Shown: positions 54,370 through 63,476 of the stretch, one piece after another
Numbering within the stretch: the stretch's first letter is position 1
Layout: every line of letters starts with the position of its first letter
Source: Mesorhizobium sp. C432A
GTDB lineage: Bacteria > Pseudomonadota > Alphaproteobacteria > Rhizobiales > Rhizobiaceae
Assembly (NCBI RefSeq): GCF_030323145.1
Contig: NZ_CP100470.1
Span: forward strand, 3,761,001-3,825,000
Length of the DNA: 64,000 bases
Direction: 5' to 3'
Position numbers and translations under genes: made by a program
The notes under the pieces: generated by a model
The model's database searches: none
What the model was told of the DNA's origin: nothing
What the model saw: only the letters and a program-made list of their open reading frames with translations

Positions 54370-54515
54370 AGCAACCGAGGCAAGGTCGTCTTCGCCGGCT
54401 TTGCATGGAAGTTGCTAACATTCGCCACTTCAAGGCCATGATGGTTGCAGATAGAACGGCATTGGCCAATGACCGCCAAGCCTTCTGATCCAGCCTCTTT
54501 CATGGTCCGTTATCA

Positions 54516-55304
54516 ATGAGCCACCGTCCGATCCTGATGTTCGATTCCGGCGTTGGAGGATTGACCGTGCTGCGCGAAGCGCGCGTGCTGATGCCTGACC
54601 GGCGCTTCGTCTACGTCGCCGATGACAAGGCCTTTCCCTACGGCGCCTGGGAAGAGCCGGCGCTGCAGGCCCATATAGTCGAGCTCTTCGCCAAGCTGCT
54701 CGACCGTTTTGATCCGGAAATTTCGGTCGTCGCCTGCAATACCGCTTCGACGCTGGTGATCGATGCGTTGCGGGAAAAATTCCCTGGCCATCCCTTTGTC
54801 GGCACCGTGCCGGCAATCAAGCCGGCGGCCGAGCGCACCCGGTCCGGGCTGGTCTCGGTGCTGGCGACGCCGGGCACGGTGAAGCGCCAGTACACGCGCG
54901 ACCTGATCGGCAAATGGGCGCAGAAATGCCATGTGCGGCTGGTCGGCAGCAACAATCTCGCCGGACTGGCCGAGGCCTACATGCGCGAGGGCTTTGTCGA
55001 CGAGGAGGCCGTGCGTGCCGAGATCGCACCGTGTTTCGTCCAGCATGACGATTTGCGCACGGACATCATCGTGCTCGCCTGCACGCACTATCCGTTCCTG
55101 GCCAATCGCATGCGCAAGACCGCGCCCTGGCCGGTCGACTGGATCGACCCGGCCGAGGCGATTGCGCGGCGCGCTCTGTCGCTGCTTCCGGCTGTCGACG
55201 GGCCATTGCCGCAAAGCGAGCCCGACATCGCCGTCTTTACCTCGGGAAAGGCGGACTTCGCCATCGGCCGGCTGATGCAGGGTTTTGGATTGAGCGCGCG
55301 CTAA
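54516..55304 (+). CDS. murI: Glutamate racemase
   Basis: MurI makes D-glutamate for peptidoglycan. The 262-residue product has both catalytic cysteines: Cys74 in ACNTAST and Cys189 in ACTHYPF, plus the [13 protein letters not shown] opening. The stop codon runs straight into a palindromic repeat. It is convergent with the RNB ribonuclease gene. Confidence 0.96.
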   Translation: MSHRPILMFDSGVGGLTVLREARVLMPDRRFVYVADDKAFPYGAWEEPALQAHIVELFAKLLDRFDPEISVVACNTASTLVIDALREKFPGHPFVGTVPAIKPAAERTRSGLVSVLATPGTVKRQYTRDLIGKWAQKCHVRLVGSNNLAGLAEAYMREGFVDEEAVRAEIAPCFVQHDDLRTDIIVLACTHYPFLANRMRKTAPWPVDWIDPAEAIARRALSLLPAVDGPLPQSEPDIAVFTSGKADFAIGRLMQGFGLSAR

Positions 55305-55352
55305 TGCATGTCGCCCAAAAGTGCGCAGCGGTTTTGGGACAACGACATGCAT
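55304..55352. repeat. Palindromic intergenic repeat
   Basis: Arms ATGCATGTCG (55304-55313) and CGACATGCAT (55343-55352) pair perfectly over 10 bp; between them is the core AAAAGTGCGCAGCGGTTTT. It begins inside the murI stop codon and shares the core with the elements at 24778 and 34348. Confidence 0.85.
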
Positions 55353-55353
55353 A

Positions 55354-55391
55354 AAACGAAAAAACTAAAGCGCGTCGCCGACGCGCTTTAG
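55354..55391 (-). terminator. Terminator of the RNB ribonuclease gene
   Basis: A perfect 12-bp stem CTAAAGCGCGTC / GACGCGCTTTAG (55365-55391) with a GCC loop overlaps the ribonuclease stop codon. On the minus strand it is followed by TTTTTTCGTTTT (55353-55364), the layout of an intrinsic terminator. It may also act on murI transcripts. Confidence 0.85.
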
Positions 55392-56770
55392 GCAGGCTCG
55401 AAGACAATGACGCGCCGATCCGGATCGGCCGAAACAAGCCTTAGCGTCAGGCCATCGCCCTGCCTGAACCCTGAGGCCTTCACATTCGCAACGACAGGCA
55501 TGTCCGAGAGCTGAACGCGCACACGCTGATCACCGACGTCGGTGACGACGGCTTTGAATGTTTCACCCATGCGCCCCCTCAGCATCACCGCCTCGGCAAG
55601 GTCGATGGCCGCGTGGTTGATCTGCGAGGCGCGGGCGCCTGCGCGGCCCATCACCTTCGGCAGTCTGGAAAACGCCTCGGTAACGGCTTGCGGCACCGGC
55701 TGGCCGTTGACGATGGCCAGCACGCAGCGCACGACATAGCGATCGGCCAGCCGCCTCAGGGGCGCGGTGGCGTGGGCATAGGTCGCGGCCATCGCCTCGT
55801 GCCAGGGGACAACGCCTTCTTCATAGGGTTGGTAGGAGGCACCGGAGCCGGCGCGGCGGATTTCCAGCATCAGCGCTGCCTGTTGCATGTTCGTCGGATC
55901 GAGGGTTCGCTGATAGTCGGACAGGCTGATCGAAGGAGGCCAGGACAGGCCTAAGGCCCGTGCCGCGCTGCGCAGTCTTTGTACTTTGGAAGCATCGGGC
56001 GGCGCCATCACCCGGAACAAGCCGGTCCGGTGTGCCAGCATAGCGTCGGCAATCGCCATGTTGGCGGCCAGCGAAAGTGCTGCGTTGTCTTGCTCGGATT
56101 GCAGCAGCGGTCTGAACGCAAGCTGGAACGTGCCATCGGCAAGCTGTTCCACCTCCTGCTCGGGCGGGTCGACGCGCGAAGCACCACGACGCTCTTCGGC
56201 CGCCGCCATGCGCCGCGCGATTTCGGCGAAGCCGACTGGGACGTCGGCGGCCTGCACGCTGTCATAGGCGAGCTTGGCGCGGCTTTGAATGATTGCCCGC
56301 TCCGCGCCATCCAGCCTTACCGCTCCGTCGTCGGCGATCCGGACCGTGAAGATGACAGCCGGACGCGGACCGCCGGGCAGCAAGCTCGCGGCGCCCTCGG
56401 CAATCACCCGGGGATAGAGCCCGGCCTTGCCGTCCGGCAAATACAGGGTTTCGCCCCGCGCCCAGGCTTCGCGATCCACCGCGTCGCCGTCCGCGACGAA
56501 CCAGGCTACGTCGGCAATCGCATAGTGCAACAGAAGGTCGCTACCGCTCGCTTCGATCGAAAACGCTTGGTCAAGATCGGTGGAAGCCGCGGGATCGAGC
56601 GTCACGAAGGGCATCGCCGTGCGGTCGGCATGCTGGTCGGGCACGCGCCTGGCCGCCGTTTGTGCCATGGCCATTACATCAGGGGGAAATCCCTCCGGCA
56701 CATGGAACTCGGTGCGGATTTTCGCGAGGCCGGTAGCGAGTGCCTGCGAGGGATCGTTCAACGATTTCAT
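55388..56770 (-). CDS. RNB-domain ribonuclease (short RNase II/R-like)
   Basis: A 460-residue exoribonuclease-type protein consisting mainly of the RNB domain. The catalytic loop reads DPAASTDLDQA (Asp59, Asp65, Asp67), but the fourth acidic residue of RNase II/R (Asp210 in E. coli RNase II) is Gln68. Cold-shock and S1 domains are mostly missing; only a short C-terminal beta region (VTDVGDQRVRVQLSDMPV) resembles S1. Shortened RNB proteins with DLDQA occur in other bacteria, so it may be active with altered metal binding. It ends at a strong hairpin. Confidence 0.88.
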   Translation of the reverse strand: MKSLNDPSQALATGLAKIRTEFHVPEGFPPDVMAMAQTAARRVPDQHADRTAMPFVTLDPAASTDLDQAFSIEASGSDLLLHYAIADVAWFVADGDAVDREAWARGETLYLPDGKAGLYPRVIAEGAASLLPGGPRPAVIFTVRIADDGAVRLDGAERAIIQSRAKLAYDSVQAADVPVGFAEIARRMAAAEERRGASRVDPPEQEVEQLADGTFQLAFRPLLQSEQDNAALSLAANMAIADAMLAHRTGLFRVMAPPDASKVQRLRSAARALGLSWPPSISLSDYQRTLDPTNMQQAALMLEIRRAGSGASYQPYEEGVVPWHEAMAATYAHATAPLRRLADRYVVRCVLAIVNGQPVPQAVTEAFSRLPKVMGRAGARASQINHAAIDLAEAVMLRGRMGETFKAVVTDVGDQRVRVQLSDMPVVANVKASGFRQGDGLTLRLVSADPDRRVIVFEPA

Positions 56771-56932
56771 GGCGCCGTCCTACACCGGCGTTGCGGGCAC
56801 GGGAAGGTGGTTTTGCCGGCAGTGCCGGCCGACCATGGGCTGGCATGAGCGCGGAACGGAAGTTGACCGCCAGCGCTGGAACCGTCGCCGGAGCGCAACG
56901 TTTCTTCCTCTGGCAGCAAAGGAGGAGCCGAT

Positions 56933-57121
56933 ATGCCTGCAACCTCAAAAGCACAGCAAAAGGCCGCTGGCGCAGCCCTGTCGGCCAAGCGCGGCGAGAC
57001 CAGGAAGAGCGAACTTCAAGGCGCGTCGAAGTCGATGTACAATTCGATGAGCGAAAAACAGCTCGAGGAATTCGCAGAGACCAAGCGCAAAGGCCTGCCG
57101 GAGAAGAAATCGGCAGACTGA
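56933..57121 (+). CDS. DUF3008-family small protein
   Basis: A 62-residue basic, Ala/Lys/Ser-rich protein starting MPATSKAQQKAAGAAL and containing SKSMYNSMSEKQLEEFA, which matches the DUF3008 family found in rhizobia and other proteobacteria. Probably helical and cytoplasmic, possibly stress-linked as for similar small proteins; function not established. AGGAGG lies upstream (AAAGGAGGAGCCGAT), a strong ribosome site. A clear terminator follows. Confidence 0.85.
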   Translation: MPATSKAQQKAAGAALSAKRGETRKSELQGASKSMYNSMSEKQLEEFAETKRKGLPEKKSAD

Positions 57122-57145
57122 AACCTTGAACCGAGTCGATAAACA

Positions 57146-57174
57146 AAGCCCGTGGCCGAAACCACGGGCTTCTT
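57146..57174 (+). terminator. Intrinsic terminator after the DUF3008 gene
   Basis: A 10-bp stem AAGCCCGTGG / CCACGGGCTT (57146-57171) with a six-base loop, followed by CTTCGG. It lies 24 bases after the stop codon. The T run is short. Confidence 0.75.
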
Positions 57175-57204
57175 CGGTTCAGGCCAAGCCCGAAACCCCT
57201 GACG

Positions 57205-57405
57205 TCACCAGCAGCGCTTCACCTTGTAGCGGATGACCTTCTTGTGGCCATGCCGCCAGATGACCTTCTTCTTCACCACGACATGGCAGGTCTGACGATG
57301 CTTGTGGCCCTGCCAATGCTTGGCCATCGCTGGCTCGGGCACGGCGATCGACATCGTCCCGGCCAGGACGGCCGCACCGACCAACGAGAGGAAAAACTTC
57401 TTCAT
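57205..57405 (-). CDS. Small exported basic protein
   Basis: A 66-residue precursor with a signal peptide (KKFFLSLVGAAVLAGTMS, cleavage probably after AMA at 27-28) and a basic, His/Lys-rich mature part of about 38 residues with two cysteines (Cys40 and Cys65) that may form a disulfide. GGAG precedes the ATG. No family recognised; short periplasmic proteins of this shape are common in rhizobia. Confidence 0.7.
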   Translation of the reverse strand: MKKFFLSLVGAAVLAGTMSIAVPEPAMAKHWQGHKHRQTCHVVVKKKVIWRHGHKKVIRYKVKRCW

Positions 57406-57574
57406 GCGACTTCGGGCTCCTTTGGCTCCAGTCCCTTCCTAAATGCCGTCGGCGCAACAACCTCCCGCCGCATCCGGCACGGCACTCAACGCCAAAGACG
57501 TGATATGGTTGCCGGGCCCAGCGCCAGCGACGCGCTTGACTCTGCTCAAATCTCCGTTTAACGAGCGCACCAAC

Positions 57575-57604
57575 ACCGGGCCGCAATGCCCGGTTGTTTC
57601 TTTT
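57575..57604 (+). terminator. Terminator-like hairpin upstream of the rpsD leader
   Basis: ACCGGGC (57575-57581), loop CGCAAT, GCCCGGT (57588-57594), then TTGTTTCTTTT. No gene on the plus strand ends just before it, since the DUF3008 gene has its own terminator. A TTGACT about 35 bases upstream could belong to a short RNA promoter; this is weak. Confidence 0.5.
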
Positions 57605-57605
57605 G

Positions 57606-57791
57606 CATGGCAAGCCCGGGGAAGCAGGTTTATCGTTTCCTGGGTTTTGTCTAGACTGACGTGTCCCGTGGGTTTTCCGCCGCGTTGCGTGGGAAAACCC
57701 TGTCAGGCCTCGAAAACGGAGGCCAGAGGAGGGCGCGTTTCCTTCACCCGGACCATGAGGCTCCGGGTGGTTTGTTTTGAAAGGGAATGCG
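57606..57791 (+). promoter_or_regulatory. Structured leader of rpsD
   Basis: Two strong hairpins precede rpsD: GGGTTTTCC / GGAAAACCC (57670-57678 and 57692-57700), and CACCCGGA / TCCGGGTG (57745-57752 and 57762-57769) followed by GTTTGTTTTG, a terminator-like layout ending 12 bases before the ATG. S4 often autoregulates its own mRNA, so this leader is a candidate regulatory element. No experimental support is visible. Confidence 0.55.
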
Positions 57792-58409
57792 ATGAGCAAG
57801 CGCGAATCCGCGAAGTACAAGATCGACCGCCGTCTCGGCGAAAACATCTGGGGCCGCCCGAAGTCCCCGGTCAACAAGCGTGAATACGGCCCCGGCCAGC
57901 ACGGCCAGCGCCGCAAGGGCAAGCTTTCCGATTTCGGCCTGCAGCTGCGCGCCAAGCAGAAGCTGAAGGGTCACTATGGTGATGTCTCCGAAAAGCAGTT
58001 CCGCAAAGTCTATGAAGAGGCTGATCGCCGCAAGGGCGACACCTCCGAGAACCTGATCGGCCTGCTCGAGTCGCGTCTCGACGCGGTCGTCTACCGCTCC
58101 AAGTTCGTGCCCACCATTTTCGCGGCTCGCCAGTTCGTCAACCACGGCCACGTCAACGTCAACGGCAAGCGCGTCAACATCGGCTCGTACCGTTGCAAGC
58201 CGGGCGATGTCGTCGAAGTGCGCGAAAAGTCGAAGCAGCTGGTCATCGTGCTGGAAGCGGTCGGCCTCGCCGAGCGCGACGTGCCGGACTATATCGAAGT
58301 CGATCACAACAAGATGGTCGCGACCTTCTCGCGCATCCCCGGCCTGGCCGATGTTCCGTTCGCCGTGCAGATGGAGCCGAACCTGGTCGTCGAATTCTAT
58401 TCGCGCTAA
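57792..58409 (+). CDS. rpsD: 30S ribosomal protein S4
   Basis: S4 is a primary 16S rRNA-binding protein of the small subunit. The 205-residue product has the S4 RNA-binding domain ([21 protein letters not shown] and [15 protein letters not shown]). ATG at 57792 with AAGGGAA upstream is preferred over an in-frame start at 57777. As usual in alphaproteobacteria it is not in the alpha operon with rpoA. A terminator follows at 58435. Confidence 0.98.
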   Translation: MSKRESAKYKIDRRLGENIWGRPKSPVNKREYGPGQHGQRRKGKLSDFGLQLRAKQKLKGHYGDVSEKQFRKVYEEADRRKGDTSENLIGLLESRLDAVVYRSKFVPTIFAARQFVNHGHVNVNGKRVNIGSYRCKPGDVVEVREKSKQLVIVLEAVGLAERDVPDYIEVDHNKMVATFSRIPGLADVPFAVQMEPNLVVEFYSR

Positions 58410-58434
58410 GCGATCGCTTTTCTGCGATACTGGA

Positions 58435-58466
58435 AAGGGCCGCCCGTCGAGGCGGCCTTTTCTTTG
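58435..58466 (+). terminator. Intrinsic terminator of rpsD
   Basis: An 11-bp stem (58435-58445 with 58452-58462, one G-U pair) around GGCCGCC / GGCGGCC, loop CGTCGA, followed by CTTTG. It lies 25 bases after the stop codon. Confidence 0.88.
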
Positions 58467-58516
58467 TCGGCCATGTCCGCTAATCCGGCACTCTCGGCTA
58501 TGGAAAGCGACAAGCC

Positions 58517-59404
58517 ATGAACATGCTGGCAGACATCGAAACAGTTGAACCGATTGCTGAAGGCGGCTTCCATCCGCTGTTTGCCGAAGTGCCGTCTTCC
58601 GTCGAGTTCAACAAACTGCGTAAGCGGCTGTTGCGGTTAACCCGTCAGGCGGTCGAGGATTTCGCCATGGCGAGGCCCGGCGACCGCTGGCTGGTGGCCT
58701 TGTCCGGCGGCAAGGATTCCTACGGGCTGCTGGCCGTGCTGCTCGATCTCAAATGGCGCGGGCTGCTGCCGGTCGAGCTGCTGGCCTGCAATCTCGACCA
58801 GGGCCAGCCGAATTTTCCGAAGCACATTTTGCCCGACTACCTCGATGCGCATGGCATTGCCCATCGCATCGAGTATCAGGACACCTATTCGGTGGTCACC
58901 GACAAGCTGCCTCAGGGCAGCACCTATTGTTCGCTGTGCTCGCGGCTGCGGCGCGGCCATCTCTATCGCATCGCGCGCGAGGAGGGCTGTTCGGCGCTGG
59001 TGCTCGGCCACCACCGCGAGGACATTCTCGAAACCTTCTTCATGAATCTGTTCCATGGCGGCCGCCTTGCCGCCATGCCGCCAAAGCTGCTCAACGACGA
59101 CGGCGACGTCATGGTGCTGCGGCCGCTGAGCTACTGCGCCGAGGTCGATCTGGAAAAATTCGCCGCCGCTATGAAATTCCCGATCATTCCCTGCGATCTC
59201 TGCGGCAGCCAGGAAGGCCTGCAGCGCAACGCCATGAAGGCGATGCTGGACGATATGGAAAAGCGCATGCCGGGCCGCAAGGATACGATGCTGCGCGCGC
59301 TGTCCAACACCAGGCCGTCGCATCTGCTCGACAGAAAGCTGTTCGACTTTGCCGCCCTCAATGGCAGCCTCAGCACAGGACAAGACATTTCCGATGATAT
59401 TTGA
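58517..59404 (+). CDS. ttcA: tRNA 2-thiocytidine biosynthesis protein TtcA
   Basis: TtcA thiolates cytidine 32 of certain tRNAs using ATP and a [4Fe-4S] cluster. The 295-residue product has the PP-loop SGGKDS (residues 63-68), the cluster pair Cys138 and Cys141 (CSLC), and a further CDLC at 226-229 that provides the third cysteine. It overlaps the next gene by 11 bases, indicating coupled translation. It depends on the Fe-S supply from the suf operon. Confidence 0.95.
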   Translation: MNMLADIETVEPIAEGGFHPLFAEVPSSVEFNKLRKRLLRLTRQAVEDFAMARPGDRWLVALSGGKDSYGLLAVLLDLKWRGLLPVELLACNLDQGQPNFPKHILPDYLDAHGIAHRIEYQDTYSVVTDKLPQGSTYCSLCSRLRRGHLYRIAREEGCSALVLGHHREDILETFFMNLFHGGRLAAMPPKLLNDDGDVMVLRPLSYCAEVDLEKFAAAMKFPIIPCDLCGSQEGLQRNAMKAMLDDMEKRMPGRKDTMLRALSNTRPSHLLDRKLFDFAALNGSLSTGQDISDDI

Positions 59405-60221
59405 CGACCAAGCGATCGACTGGCTGGCCGAGCTTCTCGCCGATGCAGCCAGGGCCGAAATCATGCCACGCTTTCGCCGGCTGGGCGAGGGCGACATCAG
59501 ACAGAAGACCTCGGCTGCCGACCTGGTGACCGAGGCCGACATCAACGCCGAGCGGCTGATCACGGCCAGGCTGCGCGAGCGCTATCCCACGGCGATGATC
59601 GTCGGCGAGGAAGCCTGTTCCGACAATCCGGCGCTGCTTCAGGGGCTCGGCGATGCCGACCTCGCCTTCGTCGTCGACCCGGTCGACGGCACCTTCAACT
59701 TCGCCTCCGGCGTGCCGCTCTTCGGCGTCATGCTGAGCGTCGTCGTCAAGGGCGAAACCGTCGCCGGTATCATCCATGACCCCGTAGGCCGGGACTGGCT
59801 GATCGGCGCCAAGGGCGCCGGCAGCCATATCCGCCATGCGCATGGCGCGCTGGAGACGGTGCACGTCGCCGATGCCGTGCCGATCTCGCAGATGACCGGC
59901 TCCGTCTCCTGGCAATATCTGGCGGAACCGCAACGCTCGCTCCTGGCGCGCAACCAGACCAAGACCCTGTCGCAGTTCGGCTATCGCTGCGCGGCACATG
60001 AATACCGTCTTCTGGCCAGCGGCCATGCCCATTTCGTCGTCTACAACAAACTGATGCCGTGGGACCATCTGGTCGGTGTGCTGATCCACGCCGAGGCCGG
60101 CGGCTACACCGCGCGGATCGACGGTAGCGCCTATCTGCCCTCGCATATCGACGGCGGCATTCTTGTCGCCCCGGACAAGGAAAGCTGGCAGGAGTTGCGC
60201 AGGGAACTCTGGGCGCAATAG
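59394..60221 (+). CDS. Inositol monophosphatase family protein
   Basis: A 275-residue Mg-dependent phosphatase of the IMPase/SuhB/CysQ/HisN superfamily. The metal site is visible: Glu72 or Glu73 (VGEEA), Asp95 and Asp98 in DPVDGTFNF, and a C-terminal WDHLVG. It could hydrolyse inositol phosphate, histidinol phosphate or another sugar phosphate; the exact family member is not clear. ATG at 59394 overlaps the ttcA stop by 11 bases, whereas a start at 59349 would overlap more. Ribosome site weak, consistent with coupling. Confidence 0.9.
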   Translation: MIFDDQAIDWLAELLADAARAEIMPRFRRLGEGDIRQKTSAADLVTEADINAERLITARLRERYPTAMIVGEEACSDNPALLQGLGDADLAFVVDPVDGTFNFASGVPLFGVMLSVVVKGETVAGIIHDPVGRDWLIGAKGAGSHIRHAHGALETVHVADAVPISQMTGSVSWQYLAEPQRSLLARNQTKTLSQFGYRCAAHEYRLLASGHAHFVVYNKLMPWDHLVGVLIHAEAGGYTARIDGSAYLPSHIDGGILVAPDKESWQELRRELWAQ

Positions 60222-60306
60222 TCGGTCCAACTGCCGGTAGACGCTTTCGTCAAGTATATTGGCTCTGTTATAGTGGTCCAATCTCTCGCGAAGCCGGAGC
60301 CGCGAA

Positions 60307-60714
60307 ATGAAACATCGGTCCGCAATTGTCGCAACGGCACTTGCACTTGCCCTGGTCGCCTGCGCCACTGAGGCACGATCGCAGGAGCGCGCGTGTCGTA
60401 GCCCCGATCCCATCGACACCATCGACGAAATGTTCGACGCGATCTTTGCCTGTTGGCAGCCGCCGCCTGGAAGTGCTGGCCTGACCCTGACGCTGAGTTT
60501 TTCAATTCGCAAAAACGGCACGCTGATGGGCAAGCCGCGCGCCACTTTCTCCCATATGGGAGATGATGCCTCGCTCAACCGGGTCTTTGTGTCATCCGTG
60601 CTCGAAGCGCTCGACAAGGCTCTGCCGATGCCGCTGTCGGACAGCATGGGTGGCGCCATCGCAGGGCGCCCGCTGTTCCCTCGTTTCACGGCAGTGATTG
60701 GCGGCGCATCCTGA
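60307..60714 (+). CDS. Small lipoprotein with TolA/TonB-C-like pattern
   Basis: A 135-residue precursor with a lipobox LVAC (residues 16-19), so Cys19 is likely lipidated. The mature part has FACWQPPP, then a beta-type stretch with SFSIRKNGTLMGKP, as in TolA/TonB C-terminal domains. The CW-x-P and F-x-x-x-GxL-x-x-P pattern also occurs in the protein at 4259, so they may be distant relatives. Predicted envelope location. Function unknown. Confidence 0.72.
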   Translation: MKHRSAIVATALALALVACATEARSQERACRSPDPIDTIDEMFDAIFACWQPPPGSAGLTLTLSFSIRKNGTLMGKPRATFSHMGDDASLNRVFVSSVLEALDKALPMPLSDSMGGAIAGRPLFPRFTAVIGGAS

Positions 60715-60771
60715 AACGCGTCGCATAAAGGTGGATGCGGTTTTGAGACCAACAATCTCAAGGCGCGTCGC
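60715..60771. repeat. Degenerate palindromic repeat (possible)
   Basis: AACGCGTCGCATAAAGGTGG-ATGCGGTTTTGAGACC shares GCGGTTTT and the nearby AAAGGTG with the repeat cores at 24778 and 55304, but its arms pair poorly. It fills the gap between the lipoprotein gene and the MFS gene. Confidence 0.45.
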
Positions 60772-62058
60772 TCAATGCAGGTCGGTGACGTGCCCTGAAA
60801 TGGGTGGGTTGTGCGGCTGGAACATCTTGCCGCGCTCGGCGATCAGGATCATCAGCAGGGCCGCGACCGAGACGCTGCAGAAGCCGGCGGCAAGCGGCGT
60901 CACCGTGCCGTTGAAGGCCTGGCCGATCAGCGTGCCGAGGATGCCGCCGAGAAAAGTCTGCATGAAGCCCAGGATGGACGACGCGGTGCCCGCCAGTTGG
61001 CCGAGCGGTTCCATCGCGAGCGCGTTGAAATTGGCGCCGAGCGCGCCGAACGGGAGCATCGCACTGGCGAAGAAGGTGATGAACAGCCAGAGTGGCATCT
61101 TCATTTGAAGCGAAACGGTGAGCCAGGCAAGGCTGATCACCAGGAACAACAGCAGTGCGCTCTGCGACAGGCGGCGCATGCCGATGCGGCCGACCAGGCG
61201 CGAGTTGAGGTAGTTCGAAAAAGCGAGAACGCCGGCGACACCCGCGAAGATGACAGGAAACAATTCGCCGACATGAAAAATGTCGACATAGATCTGCTGT
61301 GCGGAGGCGATGAAGCCGAACATGGCGGCGAAAATGAAGGTGCTGGCAAAGGCGTAGCAAAGCGCCATGCGGTTGGTGAGCACGATGCGGAAACCACCGA
61401 CGACGGATGAGACTGTCAGCGGCCGGCGGTACTCCGGATGCAGCGTCTCCGGCAGCCGCAGCAGCGACCACGCCGACACGATCAGCGCTCCGACGGCCAT
61501 GGTGACGAAGATCCAGTGCCATGTTGCGAACAGCATGATGAACTGGCCGATCCCAGGCGCGATCACCGGGATGGCCATGAACACCATGAAGATCAGAGAC
61601 ATCACCTCGGCCATGCGCCGACCGTCGAACGTGTCGCGCACGATCGAGACGGCGATGACGCGGGTCGCCGCCGCACCGATGCCTTGCACCAGCCGGCACA
61701 GCAGCAGGACGGCGAATGACGGGGCGATGGCGGCAGCTGCCGCCGCCACGACATAAATCGCCAGCCCGGCAACGAGTGGCGCGCGGCGCCCGAACCGGTC
61801 CGAGATCGGTCCGAAGAAAAGCTGTCCGCCACCGAAGCCCAATATATAGGCGGTGATCACATACTGGCGGTGGTTTTCATTCTCAACGCCAAGCGTGGCG
61901 CCGATTTGCTGCAGTGCCGGCAGCATGATGTCGATGGCCAGCGAGTTCAACGCCATCAGTGCCGCGCAAAGCGCGATGAATTCCCAGCGCGGAATAGGCA
62001 ATTTGCGTGCCTGTTGCGGCGCTTTTGCTGGCTGGTCCACGGCGGGTCCGATCTTCAA
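60772..62058 (-). CDS. Bcr/CflA-type MFS drug transporter
   Basis: A 428-residue major facilitator with 12 predicted membrane segments. The motif GPISDRFGRRAPLVAG after the second segment and RLVQGIGAAATRVIAVSIVRDTF are typical of the Bcr/CflA branch, which exports bicyclomycin and similar compounds by proton antiport. Substrate here unknown. The start ATG at 62058 gives a cytoplasmic N-terminus of about 25 residues. It is convergent with the lipoprotein gene. Confidence 0.9.
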   Translation of the reverse strand: MKIGPAVDQPAKAPQQARKLPIPRWEFIALCAALMALNSLAIDIMLPALQQIGATLGVENENHRQYVITAYILGFGGGQLFFGPISDRFGRRAPLVAGLAIYVVAAAAAAIAPSFAVLLLCRLVQGIGAAATRVIAVSIVRDTFDGRRMAEVMSLIFMVFMAIPVIAPGIGQFIMLFATWHWIFVTMAVGALIVSAWSLLRLPETLHPEYRRPLTVSSVVGGFRIVLTNRMALCYAFASTFIFAAMFGFIASAQQIYVDIFHVGELFPVIFAGVAGVLAFSNYLNSRLVGRIGMRRLSQSALLLFLVISLAWLTVSLQMKMPLWLFITFFASAMLPFGALGANFNALAMEPLGQLAGTASSILGFMQTFLGGILGTLIGQAFNGTVTPLAAGFCSVSVAALLMILIAERGKMFQPHNPPISGHVTDLH

Positions 62059-62158
62059 AACGAATATGCGCCGGCATGCCGGCGCATAAGTTCGTCCTCA
62101 CTCCGATAGGGGGAGGTAACATTTTGCCGGGGCGGGGCTGCCCCGTCTCAACTCAGAA

Positions 62159-62494
62159 TCAGGCTGTCGCTTTGACGCTGACGCCCTTGTCGACGAGCAA
62201 CGTCTGCAGCTCGCCCGCCTGGAACATTTCGCGGATGATGTCGCAGCCGCCGACGAATTCGCCCTTGACGTAAAGCTGCGGGATCGTCGGCCAGTTCGAA
62301 TATTCCTTGATGCCTTGGCGCAGTTCGGCCGAGGTCAGCACGTCGACGCCCTTGTAGTCGGCGCCGATGTAATCGAGGATCTGGACGACCTGGCCGGAAA
62401 AGCCGCACTGCGGAAAACCGGGCGTGCCCTTCATGAAAAGGACGACGTCGTTGCCCTTCACTTCGCTGTCGATGTAGTCGTTGATGCCGCTCAT
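62159..62494 (-). CDS. grxD: Monothiol glutaredoxin GrxD (CGFS type)
   Basis: A 111-residue monothiol glutaredoxin with the active site CGFS (Cys30), the [19 protein letters not shown] motif and GTPGFPQ before the active site. CGFS glutaredoxins bind a [2Fe-2S] cluster with BolA-type partners and act in iron sensing and Fe-S delivery. ATG at 62494 follows AAGGAT; the frame extends to 62758. A BolA gene lies on the same strand 1.0 kb away but is separated by an opposite-strand gene. Confidence 0.95.
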   Translation of the reverse strand: MSGINDYIDSEVKGNDVVLFMKGTPGFPQCGFSGQVVQILDYIGADYKGVDVLTSAELRQGIKEYSNWPTIPQLYVKGEFVGGCDIIREMFQAGELQTLLVDKGVSVKATA

Positions 62495-62654
62495 GAGATA
62501 TCCTTTCACGCCTGTGGGAGTCAGGCTCGAAGCATAGCCATCAAATAAACCCATAGATGGGCCGAAACAAGATGTTTGCGCCGCCGTCGCGGAAATGGCG
62601 CAAAGGATCGCCTGTCTTGGGCCAAGCATCCCTGCCGATTGCAGCCTCCGGGAC

Positions 62655-63464
62655 ATGATGAAAAGACGATATGGCGCCGCCCTTCTGATCGCCATCCTGC
62701 TGGCCGCGATTGCCGTTGTCTGGTGGCCGAGACGCCCGGAGCCGCCGCCGCTGGTCATTGGCGGTGACCTGCCCGCGCCTTGCCGGAATGTCGCCTTCGA
62801 GGCGGTGACCTATGTCGTCTGCACGGTCGACCTGCGGACCTACAACCTCGCTGTCTTTCACGTCGGTGCCGACGGCAAGCCCTTCGGCTCGCTGGAGGCC
62901 TTCGGCAAGGCGGTTGCGGGCGAGGGGAGGCCGGTGCTGCTCGCCATGAATGGCGGCATGTATCACGAGGATTTGTCGCCGGTCGGCCTGCTGGTCGAGA
63001 ACGGCAGCGAAAAGTCGCCGCTCAACCTTGCCGATAGCGAAGGTAATTTCTTCCTGAAGCCGAACGGCGTCTTTCTGGTCGGCAAGGACGGCAAGGCGGC
63101 TGTCATGGAAAGCAACGCCTATGCCGCCGCCAAACCCGATGTCGCCTTCGCCACGCAGTCGGGCCCGATGCTGGTGATCGATGGCCAGATTCATCCACGC
63201 TTCGAGCCGAACGGAACCTCGCGCTACGTCCGCAACGGCGTCGGCGTGCGCGATGAAAACACCGTTTTGCTGGCGATCTCGCGGTCTGAGGTAAGTTTCG
63301 GCAGCTTTGCGCGGCTGTTTCGCGACGCGCTACAATGCCGCAACGCGCTGTTCCTCGACGGCGCGGTCTCCGCGCTGTCGGATGGCGACAGGATGATTGT
63401 CGGCGGAAGATATCCGGCAGGGCCGATCATTGCCGTGTTGGCAAGCCAGCCGCCGACGCGCTAG
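62655..63464 (+). CDS. Exported phosphodiester glycosidase (NAGPA)-like protein
   Basis: A 269-residue protein with an N-terminal signal anchor ([17 protein letters not shown]) and the NAGPA domain, seen in [21 protein letters not shown], then [28 protein letters not shown] and [14 protein letters not shown]. Bacterial members are often envelope-associated with unknown substrate. Tandem ATGs at 62655 and 62658 are both possible starts. It lies between grxD and bolA on the opposite strand, an unusual position. Confidence 0.82.
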   Translation: MMKRRYGAALLIAILLAAIAVVWWPRRPEPPPLVIGGDLPAPCRNVAFEAVTYVVCTVDLRTYNLAVFHVGADGKPFGSLEAFGKAVAGEGRPVLLAMNGGMYHEDLSPVGLLVENGSEKSPLNLADSEGNFFLKPNGVFLVGKDGKAAVMESNAYAAAKPDVAFATQSGPMLVIDGQIHPRFEPNGTSRYVRNGVGVRDENTVLLAISRSEVSFGSFARLFRDALQCRNALFLDGAVSALSDGDRMIVGGRYPAGPIIAVLASQPPTR

Positions 63465-63476
63465 GCCAGCCTGGCG

